From: Paenibacillus polymyxa
GTDB lineage: Bacteria; Bacillota; Bacilli; Paenibacillales; Paenibacillaceae
Reading direction: 5' to 3'
DNA length: 64,000 nucleotides
NCBI RefSeq assembly: GCF_015710975.1
Contig: NZ_CP049783.1
Location: 620,001-684,000 of the forward strand
Part shown: positions 52,803 to 62,278 of the stretch, one piece after another
Position numbering within the stretch: position 1 is the first letter of the stretch
Layout: each line of letters opens with the position of its first letter
Made by a program: the position numbers and the translations under genes
Notes under the pieces: model-generated
What the model was told of the DNA's origin: nothing
Databases searched by the model: none
What the model saw: only the letters and a program-made list of their open reading frames with translations

Positions 52803-54113
52803 CTAGTTAGTACACTTGCTACGAGTCCGTTCAGCATTGATCAATTCGCTTACATTAACAGCACCATCCTCACGGACGTTGACAACGAGCACCGGAGTTC
52901 CCAGCATTCCGCTGATCCACTCCTTGTAATCATCCACATGATCATTGGGAAGAATCGTCAAGATCACACCAGCAAAGCCGCCACCATGTACCCTGCATGC
53001 GCTATCACCAATTGATTTTAAATACATTTCTGTTAAAGCCAGTGCAACCGATACGTCTTGTTCCCGATCAATCCCACTCCTATATACGTTCTGTAGCCAT
53101 TTCCAGGAAGAGTTGCCAGATTCGGTGACCAGCCTTAAGAAATCAGAAAAGCGTCCTTCCTGCAGCGATTTCACTTGCTCATCTACACGCTTGTTTTCTT
53201 CAAAAAAATGCAAAGCACGGAGCACTGCCCGATCCCCCGCTTTTTCCCTAACCATTTTGAGATTGGCGTACAGATTCTCGGGCATTAAGTCACGGCAAAC
53301 AGAAGCGCCTAAAGACTGAGCCACAGCACGCATTTCGTTCGGCACCGCTGCGTAGTCATCCGTTAAATCAGCGTGATTTCCACCTGTATTTACAATAACC
53401 AGGGAATAGCCGTTTTGTTCAAAATTCCAATGGACTGGATTAATGATCGGTTCCTTGGGATTTTCAAAATCAATGGAAATCAAGCCGCCATATGCGCAAG
53501 CCATCTGATCGAGCAGCCCCGAAGGCTTGTTCCAATAGACATTCTCCGCATACTGACCAATTTTGGATTTAGCAACAGTATCTAATGCTCCCTCGTTATA
53601 AAAATGATTTAATATTGTGCATATCAACATTTCAAACGAAGCGGAAGAGCTTAATCCTGAAGCAGAGAATACATTACTCGATATATAAGCCTGAAATCCT
53701 CCGATGCGATACCCGAATTCAAGTAAACCAGCTGCAATGCCACGGATCAGCAGCATCGTACCGTCATCCTCCGGTTTTGGTGCCAAGTCGTTTAAATCAA
53801 TGACGTATTTCGTTTGGTAGCCTTCAGAAAAGAAGGTAATAACAGGTTCTTCCACTCTAGCTGCTACAGCGATCGTATCAAGTGTAATACTGCCTGCCAG
53901 CACCTTCCCGTGGTTGTGGTCTGTATGATTCCCTCCAATTTCGCATCGCCCTGGAGCACTAAATAATTCAATATCCCCTACACCAAAATGCTCCTGATAC
54001 GCCTGTATAAGTGATTGATATCTAGAGGTTTGCTCGAAAACTTGTTGTTGACCGTACATTCGAGCAAGCACCATCTGTCCCTCGCTGGAATTCAATAGCT
54101 CCATATCTTTCAT
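52803..54113 (-). CDS. galK: Galactokinase
   Basis: The 436-residue GHMP kinase phosphorylates galactose at C1. The galactokinase signature GRCEIGGNHTDHNHGKV (normally GRxNLIGEHTDY) is a divergent version with E-I-G-G-N. The GHMP ATP loop appears as SASGLSSSASFEM, and the C-terminal motif as CRVHGGGFAGVIL. It is longer and more divergent than B. subtilis GalK, as is a second galactokinase class of Firmicutes. AGGGGGG precedes the ATG. No galT or galE is adjacent. Confidence 0.85.
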   Translation of the reverse strand: MKDMELLNSSEGQMVLARMYGQQQVFEQTSRYQSLIQAYQEHFGVGDIELFSAPGRCEIGGNHTDHNHGKVLAGSITLDTIAVAARVEEPVITFFSEGYQTKYVIDLNDLAPKPEDDGTMLLIRGIAAGLLEFGYRIGGFQAYISSNVFSASGLSSSASFEMLICTILNHFYNEGALDTVAKSKIGQYAENVYWNKPSGLLDQMACAYGGLISIDFENPKEPIINPVHWNFEQNGYSLVIVNTGGNHADLTDDYAAVPNEMRAVAQSLGASVCRDLMPENLYANLKMVREKAGDRAVLRALHFFEENKRVDEQVKSLQEGRFSDFLRLVTESGNSSWKWLQNVYRSGIDREQDVSVALALTEMYLKSIGDSACRVHGGGFAGVILTILPNDHVDDYKEWISGMLGTPVLVVNVREDGAVNVSELINAERTRSKCTN

Positions 54114-54208
54114 CGTATATCCCCCTACTTGTATGTGTTTTCCACTCAGAATGATGCTTTAATTATCTCAATTTTTCCTGTGTAAAAGTATGGCACAATT
54201 TTAATCTG

Positions 54209-54218
54209 TAAGCGCTTA
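54209..54218. promoter_or_regulatory. LacI/GalR-type half-palindrome upstream of galK
   Basis: TAAGCGCTTA lies about 100 bp upstream of the galK start. Its left side fits cre (TGTAAGCG) but the right side does not, so it may be a GalR or weak CcpA site. Confidence 0.35.
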
Positions 54219-54254
54219 TTTTAATCGCTTTTATGAGCATTTTACCAATATAAC

Positions 54255-54289
54255 TAAAAAAGAACCAGCCCCTAATCCGGACTGGTTCC
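54255..54289 (-). terminator. Terminator of the stalk-domain lipoprotein gene
   Basis: On the minus strand GAACCAG and CTGGTTC arms with GC-rich centre, followed by TTTTTT. Confidence 0.85.
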
Positions 54290-54356
54290 TGTATTTATAC
54301 CTGATTCATTCCATGTAATAACCGTTAAGAAGAAGAAGGTGTACTTTGATTTCTTT

Positions 54357-55880
54357 TTAATCGCGTTTCAGTACATATTCTCCAGCATTGTTACGAGTTA
54401 CAGTAGCGCCAAGTACCTCTGCAACAGATTTGAAAGGAACATACAATGTGCCATATTCATCCGTGTATGGAGCTTGTGGCAACGTCAATGTGCTTCCTTC
54501 CAGTACAGCCTGCTTGGAGCCGCTTTTCAGCTTAATCGTTTTACCAGTAATATCATCAATTACAGTTGTTTGTTTTGCAGCTGCATCCCATTTTAGTTCT
54601 GAGCTCAATTCACCTGTCAGTTCACGCAGTGGGATGAAGGCCGTACCTCCACGATTCTCCAAAACGTAGTAATCGTCTTTAGGATCGAAAGTGGTTTCTA
54701 CTTTTGTAATTTCCAAATCATTTTTTAAAATATTGTAGATCGGAGAATTTGCTTCAAAATTGCGCAGCGTCGCTCCCGGAGTTAATTCAGCTTGTGTATT
54801 CAAGTCAATAACGCCGTTAGAAAGATCTACTTTATCGGCCGTTACACTACCATTGACGTTCCAGGCTTGAGTCTCGGTCAGAATGGTAAAGGACTTCACC
54901 GGAAGATCGTCCACATCTGGCAACGCGACTGTCAAGTCTGTCAGCGCTTTGCGAACATTTCCTTTTTCATCAAAATACATGTCGTTTTTCAGCACCGTGT
55001 TGGCACTCAGGACTGTTTTGATTTCAGGTGCCTGTGCATACATAGTGCTGACTCCTACATCATACTGTGCCACAGCCAGGTCCAAATACTTTTTAACCTC
55101 AGTGTAAGCCTCGTTGACCAGCTTTTCTTTGTTTTCATTTAGTTCTGTTGTTACTTTATCACTACCCTCAATAGCTACGCCGGAAGCGATGGTTTTAGTC
55201 ACATCAATAGCTTGGCCGATCAATTCTTTTAAGCCAGCTTCATCCTTGGCCAGATTTGTCAGGAACGGTTTTACCAATGCAACCAGTTCATCACCGCGCA
55301 GTTCTGTATGGAGACGGGTCAGTTTCACCTTGTCTTTTTCACCGTATACTTCTTCGGTTACAGATGTTGCAGAAATGGTCGAAGGGTTAGGAGCATGCTT
55401 AAGCATAAGTGCAGCGGCTGTTTTGGTCAGATCTCTCACGTCTTTGGAATATGCATAAGGATCAAACCCAGCAGGCAGACCGCTCAAACGCTCTTGCGAG
55501 TTCAGAGATATGTAATAAGGTTTTTTGGCACCTTCCAGGTGAATAGCCATACCTTGGCGATCCAAAGCAAGCTCAAATGGCAAATTATACTTATCAATGT
55601 GTAAAGTACCCTTAGCGGAAGCAACTTCCTCCGATTGTACCTTAGCTTCATCTACAGTCACCGAAATCGAATTAATCAAATCTACGATTTGTTGATCTCC
55701 TTGCGTGATTCCTTCTTTTGGAGTTAATTTAAGAGAAATTTTCTCCGTTGTCTGCTGGGATTTCACATCAAGTGTTCCCAATAAATTTTTACTTACATCA
55801 AATCCGCCTACTGCCTGGCAACCTGTCAAAGCTACCATTAACAGAATAAGAGGGACGGCAATCCATTTTTTTATGTTCAT
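54357..55880 (-). CDS. Lipoprotein with copper-amine-oxidase-N-terminal-like (stalk) domain
   Basis: The 507-residue lipoprotein (lipobox LTGC, Cys near 20) has a long alpha/beta region of unknown function (about 25-400) and a C-terminal stalk domain (about 405-505). The latter shows FIPLRELTGELSSELKWDAAAKQTTV and LYVPFKSVAEVLGATV, the typical repeat of Paenibacillus surface proteins. It is probably a cell-envelope protein. GAAAGGGG precedes the ATG. Confidence 0.85.
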   Translation of the reverse strand: MNIKKWIAVPLILLMVALTGCQAVGGFDVSKNLLGTLDVKSQQTTEKISLKLTPKEGITQGDQQIVDLINSISVTVDEAKVQSEEVASAKGTLHIDKYNLPFELALDRQGMAIHLEGAKKPYYISLNSQERLSGLPAGFDPYAYSKDVRDLTKTAAALMLKHAPNPSTISATSVTEEVYGEKDKVKLTRLHTELRGDELVALVKPFLTNLAKDEAGLKELIGQAIDVTKTIASGVAIEGSDKVTTELNENKEKLVNEAYTEVKKYLDLAVAQYDVGVSTMYAQAPEIKTVLSANTVLKNDMYFDEKGNVRKALTDLTVALPDVDDLPVKSFTILTETQAWNVNGSVTADKVDLSNGVIDLNTQAELTPGATLRNFEANSPIYNILKNDLEITKVETTFDPKDDYYVLENRGGTAFIPLRELTGELSSELKWDAAAKQTTVIDDITGKTIKLKSGSKQAVLEGSTLTLPQAPYTDEYGTLYVPFKSVAEVLGATVTRNNAGEYVLKRD

Positions 55881-55981
55881 ATTAATCCCCTTTCAAGATA
55901 TTTCCGTAATCTCTTCTATTATCTCAGTGTTAACACGCATTGTAAATGAGTAGAATAGAAAATAAAACTAGTTATTTAGGA

Positions 55982-57646
55982 TCAATTTTCAGCCTGAAGC
56001 ATCCGGTAAGCCAGGAGTGCCATCTCCAGACAACGACGTTTGTCAGGGTCTGCCAAATTCCCCTCTACGATTTCATTAATTTTATCCAGTCGATTATAAA
56101 GAGTCTGCCTATGAATATACAAAACTCCGGCGGTATCACGCTTGGAGCCATGACATTGAAAGTAGGCATCCAGCGTATCCAGAAGCTGCATATGATGCTC
56201 ACGATCATGCGCAATCAGCTCGCCCAAATGATCCTGTACAAATTCTTGTAGAAAAGGAATGCGGGGCACTGCTTTCAACAATTGATAGATTCCGATGCTG
56301 TCGTAAAATAGCCGATCCTTCATGACCGGGACGCTTCGCGCGACTTCAATGACCTGATATGCCTCTTCAAAACTGCGGTCCGTCCCGGTCATGCGGTGCC
56401 TTACCTTACCAAAGCCTGCATGAATGCGCACTTTATCAAGCTGTCCTGCGGCATAGTTCTGAATATATTGGACCGTATGAGCCAGCACTTTTTTCATCTG
56501 CGCTTCGGAACGCAGCGTTAATTCCTCCTTGGCACAAAGGATGTAGCATTGACTTCCTTTCATCATCAACAGATTGTGCAACGCTTCTTTTTTCAATAGA
56601 GAACGAAGCAGCACTAATACATCCTGATTGATGGATTCCTTGCGCACCTGACTCGCGTCCTTGTCCTGATGCTCTACCTCGATGACTCCTGCCCAAAATA
56701 AATACCGACCCTTCGTTAACAATCGCAGTCCCATCCGGGTCTGGGCCTGTTCTTCATTAGGAAGCTGGCCGTTCAATACATCCTGAATCAGTTCATTTTG
56801 ATTACGTAGCAATCGGTCTTCAAGAAACTGTGTTCTCAGTACCAATGTAGCGGCCGCCTTGGCTGTGTAATCAATGAGCAGCGACATTTCTTCCGTCGGC
56901 ATTTCATTATGCAGTACCACACCTACAGCGGAAAACACCTGACCGAAGCATACAACAGGCTGAAACAAGACGGCAGTGGAATCATTCAGGTGAAACAGCA
57001 GGTGCCCTTCACGATCGGCAGTCATACTGGATTCCACTTCATTGGCATAAAAATCCGCAATATGGTCTGCCACATCCGGCTGGACGGAAGGCACGAATCG
57101 ATTGGTATCAATGGAGGACATGTAGATGACCTGCCGGGCAGCGTAGTCATGGAGCACACGCAAGAGGGCATTCATATCGGTGCTGCGTAGGGTTTCCTGC
57201 TGAAGCTGACGTGAAAATCGCTCCAGATCTTTTAATAGTTCATGATGTCGGTTAATAAGTAGGGAGTGAATATCTTGTGTAATTTCAACAAAACGCACCG
57301 GCTGCTCAAATATGATGACCGGGAAGTGATGCCGTTCCGCCAGCTCCAGTATTTCAGAGGGGATCTCATGGATGCTCGTGCCCAGCTCCACACACAATCC
57401 TGCGGCTTCCGAGCAGATCAGCTGCTCCATATACTCGGCGCGCTCTCCCCCCTTCCGGATTAACCACAGGCCGGTCGTCAAGATCAGGTCATGACGGCTC
57501 ACAAAGGGGGATACATTGGTGATTTCTAGCACATGAACCCAACCCACACGGCGATTTACGCCCTGTTCCCCCGCTGCCAGCTTCGCCCGCCGGAAAACAG
57601 GACGTTCCAGCACATCCGCAATGGTAAATGTTTTTTTACCTTTCAT
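55982..57646 (-). CDS. PucR family transcriptional regulator (AdeR-like)
   Basis: About 554 residues: N-terminal PucR domain (about 8-125, TIADVLERPVFRRAKLAAGEQG, DLILTTGLWL), a middle GGDEF-like region (CdaR type, about 290-420), and a C-terminal HTH_30 (KRDTAGVLYIHRQTLYNRLDKINEI). The B. subtilis relative AdeR activates alanine dehydrogenase, and here the divergent neighbour is ald, which supports the same role. AGGGAGA lies six bases before the ATG at 57646. A palindrome overlaps its likely promoter. Confidence 0.88.
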   Translation of the reverse strand: MKGKKTFTIADVLERPVFRRAKLAAGEQGVNRRVGWVHVLEITNVSPFVSRHDLILTTGLWLIRKGGERAEYMEQLICSEAAGLCVELGTSIHEIPSEILELAERHHFPVIIFEQPVRFVEITQDIHSLLINRHHELLKDLERFSRQLQQETLRSTDMNALLRVLHDYAARQVIYMSSIDTNRFVPSVQPDVADHIADFYANEVESSMTADREGHLLFHLNDSTAVLFQPVVCFGQVFSAVGVVLHNEMPTEEMSLLIDYTAKAAATLVLRTQFLEDRLLRNQNELIQDVLNGQLPNEEQAQTRMGLRLLTKGRYLFWAGVIEVEHQDKDASQVRKESINQDVLVLLRSLLKKEALHNLLMMKGSQCYILCAKEELTLRSEAQMKKVLAHTVQYIQNYAAGQLDKVRIHAGFGKVRHRMTGTDRSFEEAYQVIEVARSVPVMKDRLFYDSIGIYQLLKAVPRIPFLQEFVQDHLGELIAHDREHHMQLLDTLDAYFQCHGSKRDTAGVLYIHRQTLYNRLDKINEIVEGNLADPDKRRCLEMALLAYRMLQAEN

Positions 57647-57673
57647 CGGCATTCTCCCTATGTGTATGTCTTT

Positions 57674-57692
57674 ATGTCATTTTATATGACAT
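57674..57692. promoter_or_regulatory. Inverted repeat upstream of the PucR-type gene
   Basis: ATGTCAT-TTTAT-ATGACAT lies 28-46 bp upstream of the regulator start and may be an operator for autoregulation. Confidence 0.45.
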
Positions 57693-57900
57693 ATATTCAT
57701 CAAAAAGTCGAGCCTTCAAGTCAGATAATCCGACAAAATGTATGATGCGAAGGAGTCGCACCCCTTGTAAACTGTACCTAATCTAACATGAATTGCATTT
57801 ATCGGCTTGAGTCCATGTAACTAATCAGCAGGCTGCATACAAATGATAGTGCAATTTTCTAAGCTCGTTTGGTCGCATCCAACAGTAAACCATAGCAGGG

Positions 57901-58137
57901 GTAGCTGCCCTAAAACACGTTCAACAAACATTGATTCTGCAGCGTAGCTGCCCTAGAGAACATGATCAACAAACATTGATTCTGCAGCGTAGCTGCCCTA
58001 GTGAACATGATCAACAAACATTGATTCTGCAGCGTAGCTGCCCTAGTGAACATGATCAACAAACATTGATTCTGCAGCGTAGCTGCCCTAGAGAACATGA
58101 TCAACAAACATTGATTCTGCAGCGTAGCTGCCCTAAA
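57901..58137. repeat. Tandem 45-bp repeat (about 5 copies) upstream of ald
   Basis: One 43-bp unit (57901-57943), four 45-bp units (57944-57988, 57989-58033, 58034-58078, 58079-58123) and a partial sixth unit. Units differ only at one or two bases (CTAGAG or CTAGTG). Each contains the hairpin GCAGC-GTA-GCTGC and a TGATCA. Because 45 is divisible by three and the unit has no in-phase stop, frames are open on both strands; these are not judged genes. The array fills the space between the PucR-type regulator and ald. The stretch 57693-57900 before it shows nothing clear. Confidence 0.95.
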
Positions 58138-58139
58138 AA
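58111..58139 (+). promoter_or_regulatory. Promoter-like element at the end of the 45-bp array
   Basis: TTGATT, a 17-base spacer, and TAAAAA, placed about 50 bp before the ald start. Every repeat unit carries TTGATT and the same spacer but ends in TAGAGA or TAGTGA, which are worse -10 hexamers. Confidence 0.4.
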
Positions 58140-58187
58140 CAATCATTTGCCGTTGGATAACAATTATTTTTAGGAGAGGTGAAACGA

Positions 58188-59318
58188 ATGAAAATTGGGA
58201 TTCCAAAAGAGATTAAAAACAATGAAAATCGTGTCGCTCTGACACCTGCGGGTGCTGCTCAAATGATTCAACACGGACATCAAGTGTTTGTAGAAAGCCA
58301 TGCAGGGGTTGAAAGTGGCTATACAGACGGAGATTATGCCACTGCGGGTGCGATCCTTGTTCAGCAAGCGGCAGATGTGTGGTCCCAGGCGGATATGATT
58401 ATCAAAGTAAAAGAGCCTCTCCCCTCTGAATACGGGTATTTTCGACCAGGTTTGATTTTGTTCACCTATCTGCATCTGGCTGCCGAGCCCGCACTGGCCC
58501 GGGCTTTAACAGACAACGGCGTGGCCGCCATTTCCTATGAAACGCTAAATGTGGAAGGAAGCCTACCGTTGCTTACCCCCATGAGCGAGGTTGCAGGCCG
58601 AATGGCTGTACAAATCGGAGCACAGCTGTTGGAAAAACCAAAAGGCGGTAAAGGCATCCTACTGGCAGGTGTGCCAGGGGTCAAACGCGGTAAAGTAACT
58701 ATTATTGGCGGAGGGGTGGTCGGCACCAATGCTGCCAAGGTCGCTATCGGTCTCGGCGCAGATGTTACACTGATCGATCTAAGCCTGCAAAGATTGCGCC
58801 AACTGGACGATATTTTTGGCAATCAGCTCCATACATTGGTGTCCACCCCTTCCAACATTGCTGAAGCCGTGGCGCAAAGTGATTTGCTGATCGGTGCTGT
58901 CCTGATCACTGGTGCCAAAGCACCGCGGCTCGTAACAGAAGCCATGGTGCAGACGATGCAACCCGGTTCAGTGATTGTCGATGTCGCCATTGACCAAGGT
59001 GGCATTGTTGAGACGATTGACCACATCACGACACATGATCAGCCAACCTATGTAAAGCATGGCGTTATTCACTATGCAGTAGCGAACATGCCTGGCGCAG
59101 TACCACAAACCTCCACGCTCGCTCTGACGAACGCAACGCTCCCCTTTGCTCTCCAACTTGCGGATCTCGGTGTGCTAGAGGCACTTCGCAGAAGCAAGCC
59201 GCTGCTTAGCGGTACCAATGTCCTGAACGGACATATCACCTACGAAGCAGTCGCCCGTGATCTGGGGTATCCTTATGTTCCTGTGGAACAGGCATGGCAG
59301 ACCAAAACCCTACAATAG
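58188..59318 (+). CDS. ald: Alanine dehydrogenase
   Basis: The 376-residue enzyme converts L-alanine to pyruvate and ammonia with NAD+. Visible signatures: [20 protein letters not shown] at the start, catalytic Lys in [11 protein letters not shown], His in [11 protein letters not shown], and the NAD-binding loop [28 protein letters not shown]. Ald is also important for sporulation and for growth on alanine in Bacillales. AGGAGAGG precedes the ATG at 58188. It is divergent from a PucR/AdeR-type regulator, with a tandem-repeat array between. Confidence 0.96.
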   Translation: MKIGIPKEIKNNENRVALTPAGAAQMIQHGHQVFVESHAGVESGYTDGDYATAGAILVQQAADVWSQADMIIKVKEPLPSEYGYFRPGLILFTYLHLAAEPALARALTDNGVAAISYETLNVEGSLPLLTPMSEVAGRMAVQIGAQLLEKPKGGKGILLAGVPGVKRGKVTIIGGGVVGTNAAKVAIGLGADVTLIDLSLQRLRQLDDIFGNQLHTLVSTPSNIAEAVAQSDLLIGAVLITGAKAPRLVTEAMVQTMQPGSVIVDVAIDQGGIVETIDHITTHDQPTYVKHGVIHYAVANMPGAVPQTSTLALTNATLPFALQLADLGVLEALRRSKPLLSGTNVLNGHITYEAVARDLGYPYVPVEQAWQTKTLQ

Positions 59319-59331
59319 AAAAGAAGCAGCA

Positions 59332-59381
59332 CAAAGAACCATACACTTTTCCCAGTAAGGATTAAAGTGTATGGTTCTTTG
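59332..59381. terminator. Bidirectional terminator between ald and mug
   Basis: CAAAGAACCATACACTTT and AAAGTGTATGGTTCTTTG form a perfect 18-bp stem. Confidence 0.9.
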
Positions 59382-59411
59382 TATGCTGCATCTACCAAAC
59401 GTAGCCGCATT

Positions 59412-59948
59412 TTAGACGGCTTCTGACGAAAGGAACGTTTGGAGACGGCTATAAATATTCGTGATTTCTTCCTGCGACATGCGCACCAGTCCACTAGACG
59501 AAGGTGCCACAAATTCATGCATTTCGGGGATTAGTGGTTCAGGCTGAAATCCCCAATCCGCTTTGGATTTTTTACTATATTCGGTGTACACGCCTTTGCC
59601 GACAAAGCAAGCGACCTTGGGGCGGTATTCCATTAGCTTCGCATGCAGCTTCAGACGCCCTTCGGCGTATTCCTCACGGGTAATGTCCTCCACTCCCCTG
59701 GTAGGACGGGAGACAATGTTGGTAAAACCGAAACCCAGCTTTAGCAGCTCCCGATCTTCCGATGGATCGTATAAGCGAGGGGTCAAGCCAGCCCCCTCCA
59801 GTATGCGCCAAAAGCGGTTGCGCGGATTAGCGTAATGATGTCCTACCTCGCCGGATTTCAGACTGGGATTAAAGCCGATAAATACAACGGATAATCCATA
59901 GTCGAGATGATCATCTACCTCGTGTAGTTCTGTCTCTGGTTCTGTCAT
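59412..59948 (-). CDS. mug: Mismatch-specific uracil/thymine-DNA glycosylase
   Basis: The 178-residue protein has the Mug/TDG motif GFNPSLKSGEVGHHYANPRNRFW near residue 25, with catalytic Asn in GFNPS, and a second motif near EMHEFVAPSSSGLVR. It removes uracil or thymine from mispairs with guanine. GGAGGGG precedes the ATG. The aldo/keto reductase and YCF48-like genes lie close upstream on the same strand. Confidence 0.92.
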   Translation of the reverse strand: MTEPETELHEVDDHLDYGLSVVFIGFNPSLKSGEVGHHYANPRNRFWRILEGAGLTPRLYDPSEDRELLKLGFGFTNIVSRPTRGVEDITREEYAEGRLKLHAKLMEYRPKVACFVGKGVYTEYSKKSKADWGFQPEPLIPEMHEFVAPSSSGLVRMSQEEITNIYSRLQTFLSSEAV

Positions 59949-59963
59949 CAGGCCCCTCCTTCC

Positions 59964-60827
59964 TCAAACCATATCCAGCGGCTGCTTCCTCGTTGGCGGA
60001 GGAAAAGCTTCGTCTATTTGTTGAAGTTGTTCAGGGGTGAGCCGAATGCTTGCTGCCGCTGCATTTTCTCGTACATGCGATTCATGTACCGCCTTGGGAA
60101 TTGCCCACACATCACCGTCCCGTATAACCCATGCGAGTGCAATTTGCGATGGAGTTACTCCGTGGCTGGCAGCAATGTCTACCATAACGGGATTCTCCAG
60201 TAGTCCTCGTCGCAGGCGTCCACCTTGGGCAATCGGGCAATAGGCCATTACAGGCACCCCATGCGTACGGCTCCAAGGAAGCAGATCATATTCGATACCT
60301 CGCGAAGCCGCGTGATACAGCACTTGGTTGACAGCACAGGCTTTGCCATTATTCAGGCTCCAAAGCTCCTCCATATCGGATTTGTCGAGATTGGACACGC
60401 CCCAGTTGCGGATTTTGCCTTGCTCACGCAGTTTTTCCATACCTTGTATTGTCTCTTCTAGTGGAATATTCCCGCGCCAATGCAGCAGATACATGTCCAC
60501 GTATTCGGTTCTCATTCGGGTTAGGCTCGCTTCGCAGGCTTGAGCCAATCCTTGACGGTCCGCATGATGAGGGTAGGCTTTGCTGACAAGATACACATCG
60601 TCCCGGCGGCCTCGAATGGCCTCCCCGACGATCTCTTCTGCGCCGCCCTCCGCATACATTTCAGCCGTGTCTACTAGCGTCATCCCCAGCTCGAAGCCAA
60701 GTTGAAGCGCACGCACCTCCTCCTGCCGAAGGGAGGCTTTTTCGCCCATATACCACGTGCCCTGCCCAATGAGTGGTACTTCACGACCGTCCGTCCATGT
60801 AATCGCACTTCTCTTATGTTGACTCAA
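59964..60827 (-). CDS. Aldo/keto reductase
   Basis: The 287-residue TIM-barrel oxidoreductase shows the catalytic tetrad: Asp and Tyr in VDTAEMYAEGGAEEIVG, Lys in VYLVSKAYPHH, and His in DMYLLHWRGN. The NADPH region IPKAVHESHVRENAAA is near the C-terminus. The start is TTG with GGAGGG seven bases ahead. It lies 15 bp upstream of mug and 13 bp downstream of the YCF48-like gene, so the three may be one transcript. Confidence 0.9.
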   Translation of the reverse strand: MSQHKRSAITWTDGREVPLIGQGTWYMGEKASLRQEEVRALQLGFELGMTLVDTAEMYAEGGAEEIVGEAIRGRRDDVYLVSKAYPHHADRQGLAQACEASLTRMRTEYVDMYLLHWRGNIPLEETIQGMEKLREQGKIRNWGVSNLDKSDMEELWSLNNGKACAVNQVLYHAASRGIEYDLLPWSRTHGVPVMAYCPIAQGGRLRRGLLENPVMVDIAASHGVTPSQIALAWVIRDGDVWAIPKAVHESHVRENAAAASIRLTPEQLQQIDEAFPPPTRKQPLDMV

Positions 60828-60840
60828 CTACATTCCCTCC

Positions 60841-62133
60841 TTAGGAGCCTGGTGTCACAGGCTTGTCAAATACATGACTCTGCGTCCAGTGCTGACCACC
60901 ATCCGAGGTGGTATATAGGATCGGGGCCTGCTCTGAATCCGAGAAAATAGCCCAGCCTTCCTTGGCATTGGCCATCCCGATTTGCTGACCGCCATAACCA
61001 TCAAAGCCTTGTTTGCCATTGTTCCACGTCTTGCCTCCGTCATTGGTCCAACCAATCGTATTAGGCTTGTCACACGGTGCACAGTAGCCACCCATCAAAG
61101 CGGTACTGATGTTAACCGCATAGAGCATGCCTGGTGCTGTCCCTTCATTTTTGGCAACCTGATTGTCTTGCTGGCTAACACCTGGTGCAGGACCGCCGCC
61201 GGCAGTAGAATTCGCCAGTACAGTACGCCAGCTTTGTCCGCTATCAGCCGTATGCCAAAGCGAATACGACGTCTGATTCATCCCCGTATCTCCAACCAGC
61301 TCAATCCATGCGTTGCCCCGTCCTACCGATCGAATAGTTACTCCGTTCAGAGGCCCCTCGGTTGTCCGCGACATGACAGGAGTCCAATCTTGACCACCGT
61401 TAACGGTGTGCAAAATCTGGATCGAGCGATCTGTTTTCTGGGTTACTGCCCAGCCGTTTTGCCGATCATGAAAATATGGCTGTCCTACCATGTGGCTAGG
61501 CACAAGGAGCGAAGACCAGCTTTGTCCACCATCCTTGGTATATTGGTTGCCACTAAATCCTTCCTTGGATGATACAAAGTGTAAAAAGTCCGCTTGTCCT
61601 TGCTCAGGTACAGTCCCGACAGCTTCCCAATGCTTGCCGCCATCGTGAGTTGCCAGCAGTGAACCACTATCTTCCATAACAGCCCAGGCCTGCTCTCCAT
61701 TCAAGGCAAAAATCTGTTGAACCGTACCTTTGCCTTGATACTGCACATTCCAAGCTGAACCGACTGAACCGGATGGAGCCGCGTCTGTTCGGGCAATCCA
61801 TCCATTACCGCCGATCCAGCCAGATTGGCCGTCGATTAATCGAAGCGCGGTAATATTGTCCATGCGGACGTTCGCTATACTAGCATCTGTCTTCGTTTGC
61901 CCTCCTGTCTCCACTGCTCTGTCAGTGCTGGACGGGGATGTGCTGCTTTTGCCGTCAGAAGCAGTCTGCTGTTCCGGTGTATCTACAGTGGCTCCCGAAT
62001 CATTGACTTGTGTCGATGCAGAATCCTTTGGTTTATTCTGAGCCGTTTGTCCTGTTTGTGATCCTGTTTCACAACCTGCTGCTACTATGGCTACGGCGAG
62101 TAAAAGCACCCAAACCGATGTTTTTTTCTTCAT
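60841..62133 (-). CDS. YCF48/photosystem-stability-like beta-propeller lipoprotein
   Basis: The 430-residue lipoprotein (lipobox AAGC, Cys near 21) has a Ser/Thr/Gln-rich linker (about 25-85) and then repeated YCF48-type blades with the pattern DGG-x-x-W (HDGGKHWEAVG, KDGGQSWSSLL, VNGGQDWTPVM, ADSGQSWRTVL, NDGGKTWNNGK, SDGGQHWTQSH). Six blades suggest a six- or seven-bladed propeller. In chloroplasts such proteins help assemble photosystem II; in Firmicutes the role is unknown. AGGGGATG precedes the ATG. Confidence 0.85.
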   Translation of the reverse strand: MKKKTSVWVLLLAVAIVAAGCETGSQTGQTAQNKPKDSASTQVNDSGATVDTPEQQTASDGKSSTSPSSTDRAVETGGQTKTDASIANVRMDNITALRLIDGQSGWIGGNGWIARTDAAPSGSVGSAWNVQYQGKGTVQQIFALNGEQAWAVMEDSGSLLATHDGGKHWEAVGTVPEQGQADFLHFVSSKEGFSGNQYTKDGGQSWSSLLVPSHMVGQPYFHDRQNGWAVTQKTDRSIQILHTVNGGQDWTPVMSRTTEGPLNGVTIRSVGRGNAWIELVGDTGMNQTSYSLWHTADSGQSWRTVLANSTAGGGPAPGVSQQDNQVAKNEGTAPGMLYAVNISTALMGGYCAPCDKPNTIGWTNDGGKTWNNGKQGFDGYGGQQIGMANAKEGWAIFSDSEQAPILYTTSDGGQHWTQSHVFDKPVTPGS

Positions 62134-62278
62134 TTTTGTTCATCCCCTTAAGTTGTTGATATACTTGCTGCGCGGGTATTGTATTCACAGCAAAGCATAT
62201 TCTATGTATTACCCTGCTGTATTGGTTTCACTCTTGCGGTGAATATACGATACTGACTGTATTCGAATCGTTATAGGA

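Noticed and set aside
57901..58137. CRISPR array
   Set aside because: Units are contiguous 45-bp copies with no variable spacers and no cas genes.
57910..58206. Open frames on both strands across the 45-bp repeat, giving repeated 15-residue peptides
   Set aside because: The unit length is a multiple of three with no in-phase stop, so frames are open by construction. No ribosome site precedes them, and the minus frame runs into ald in reverse.
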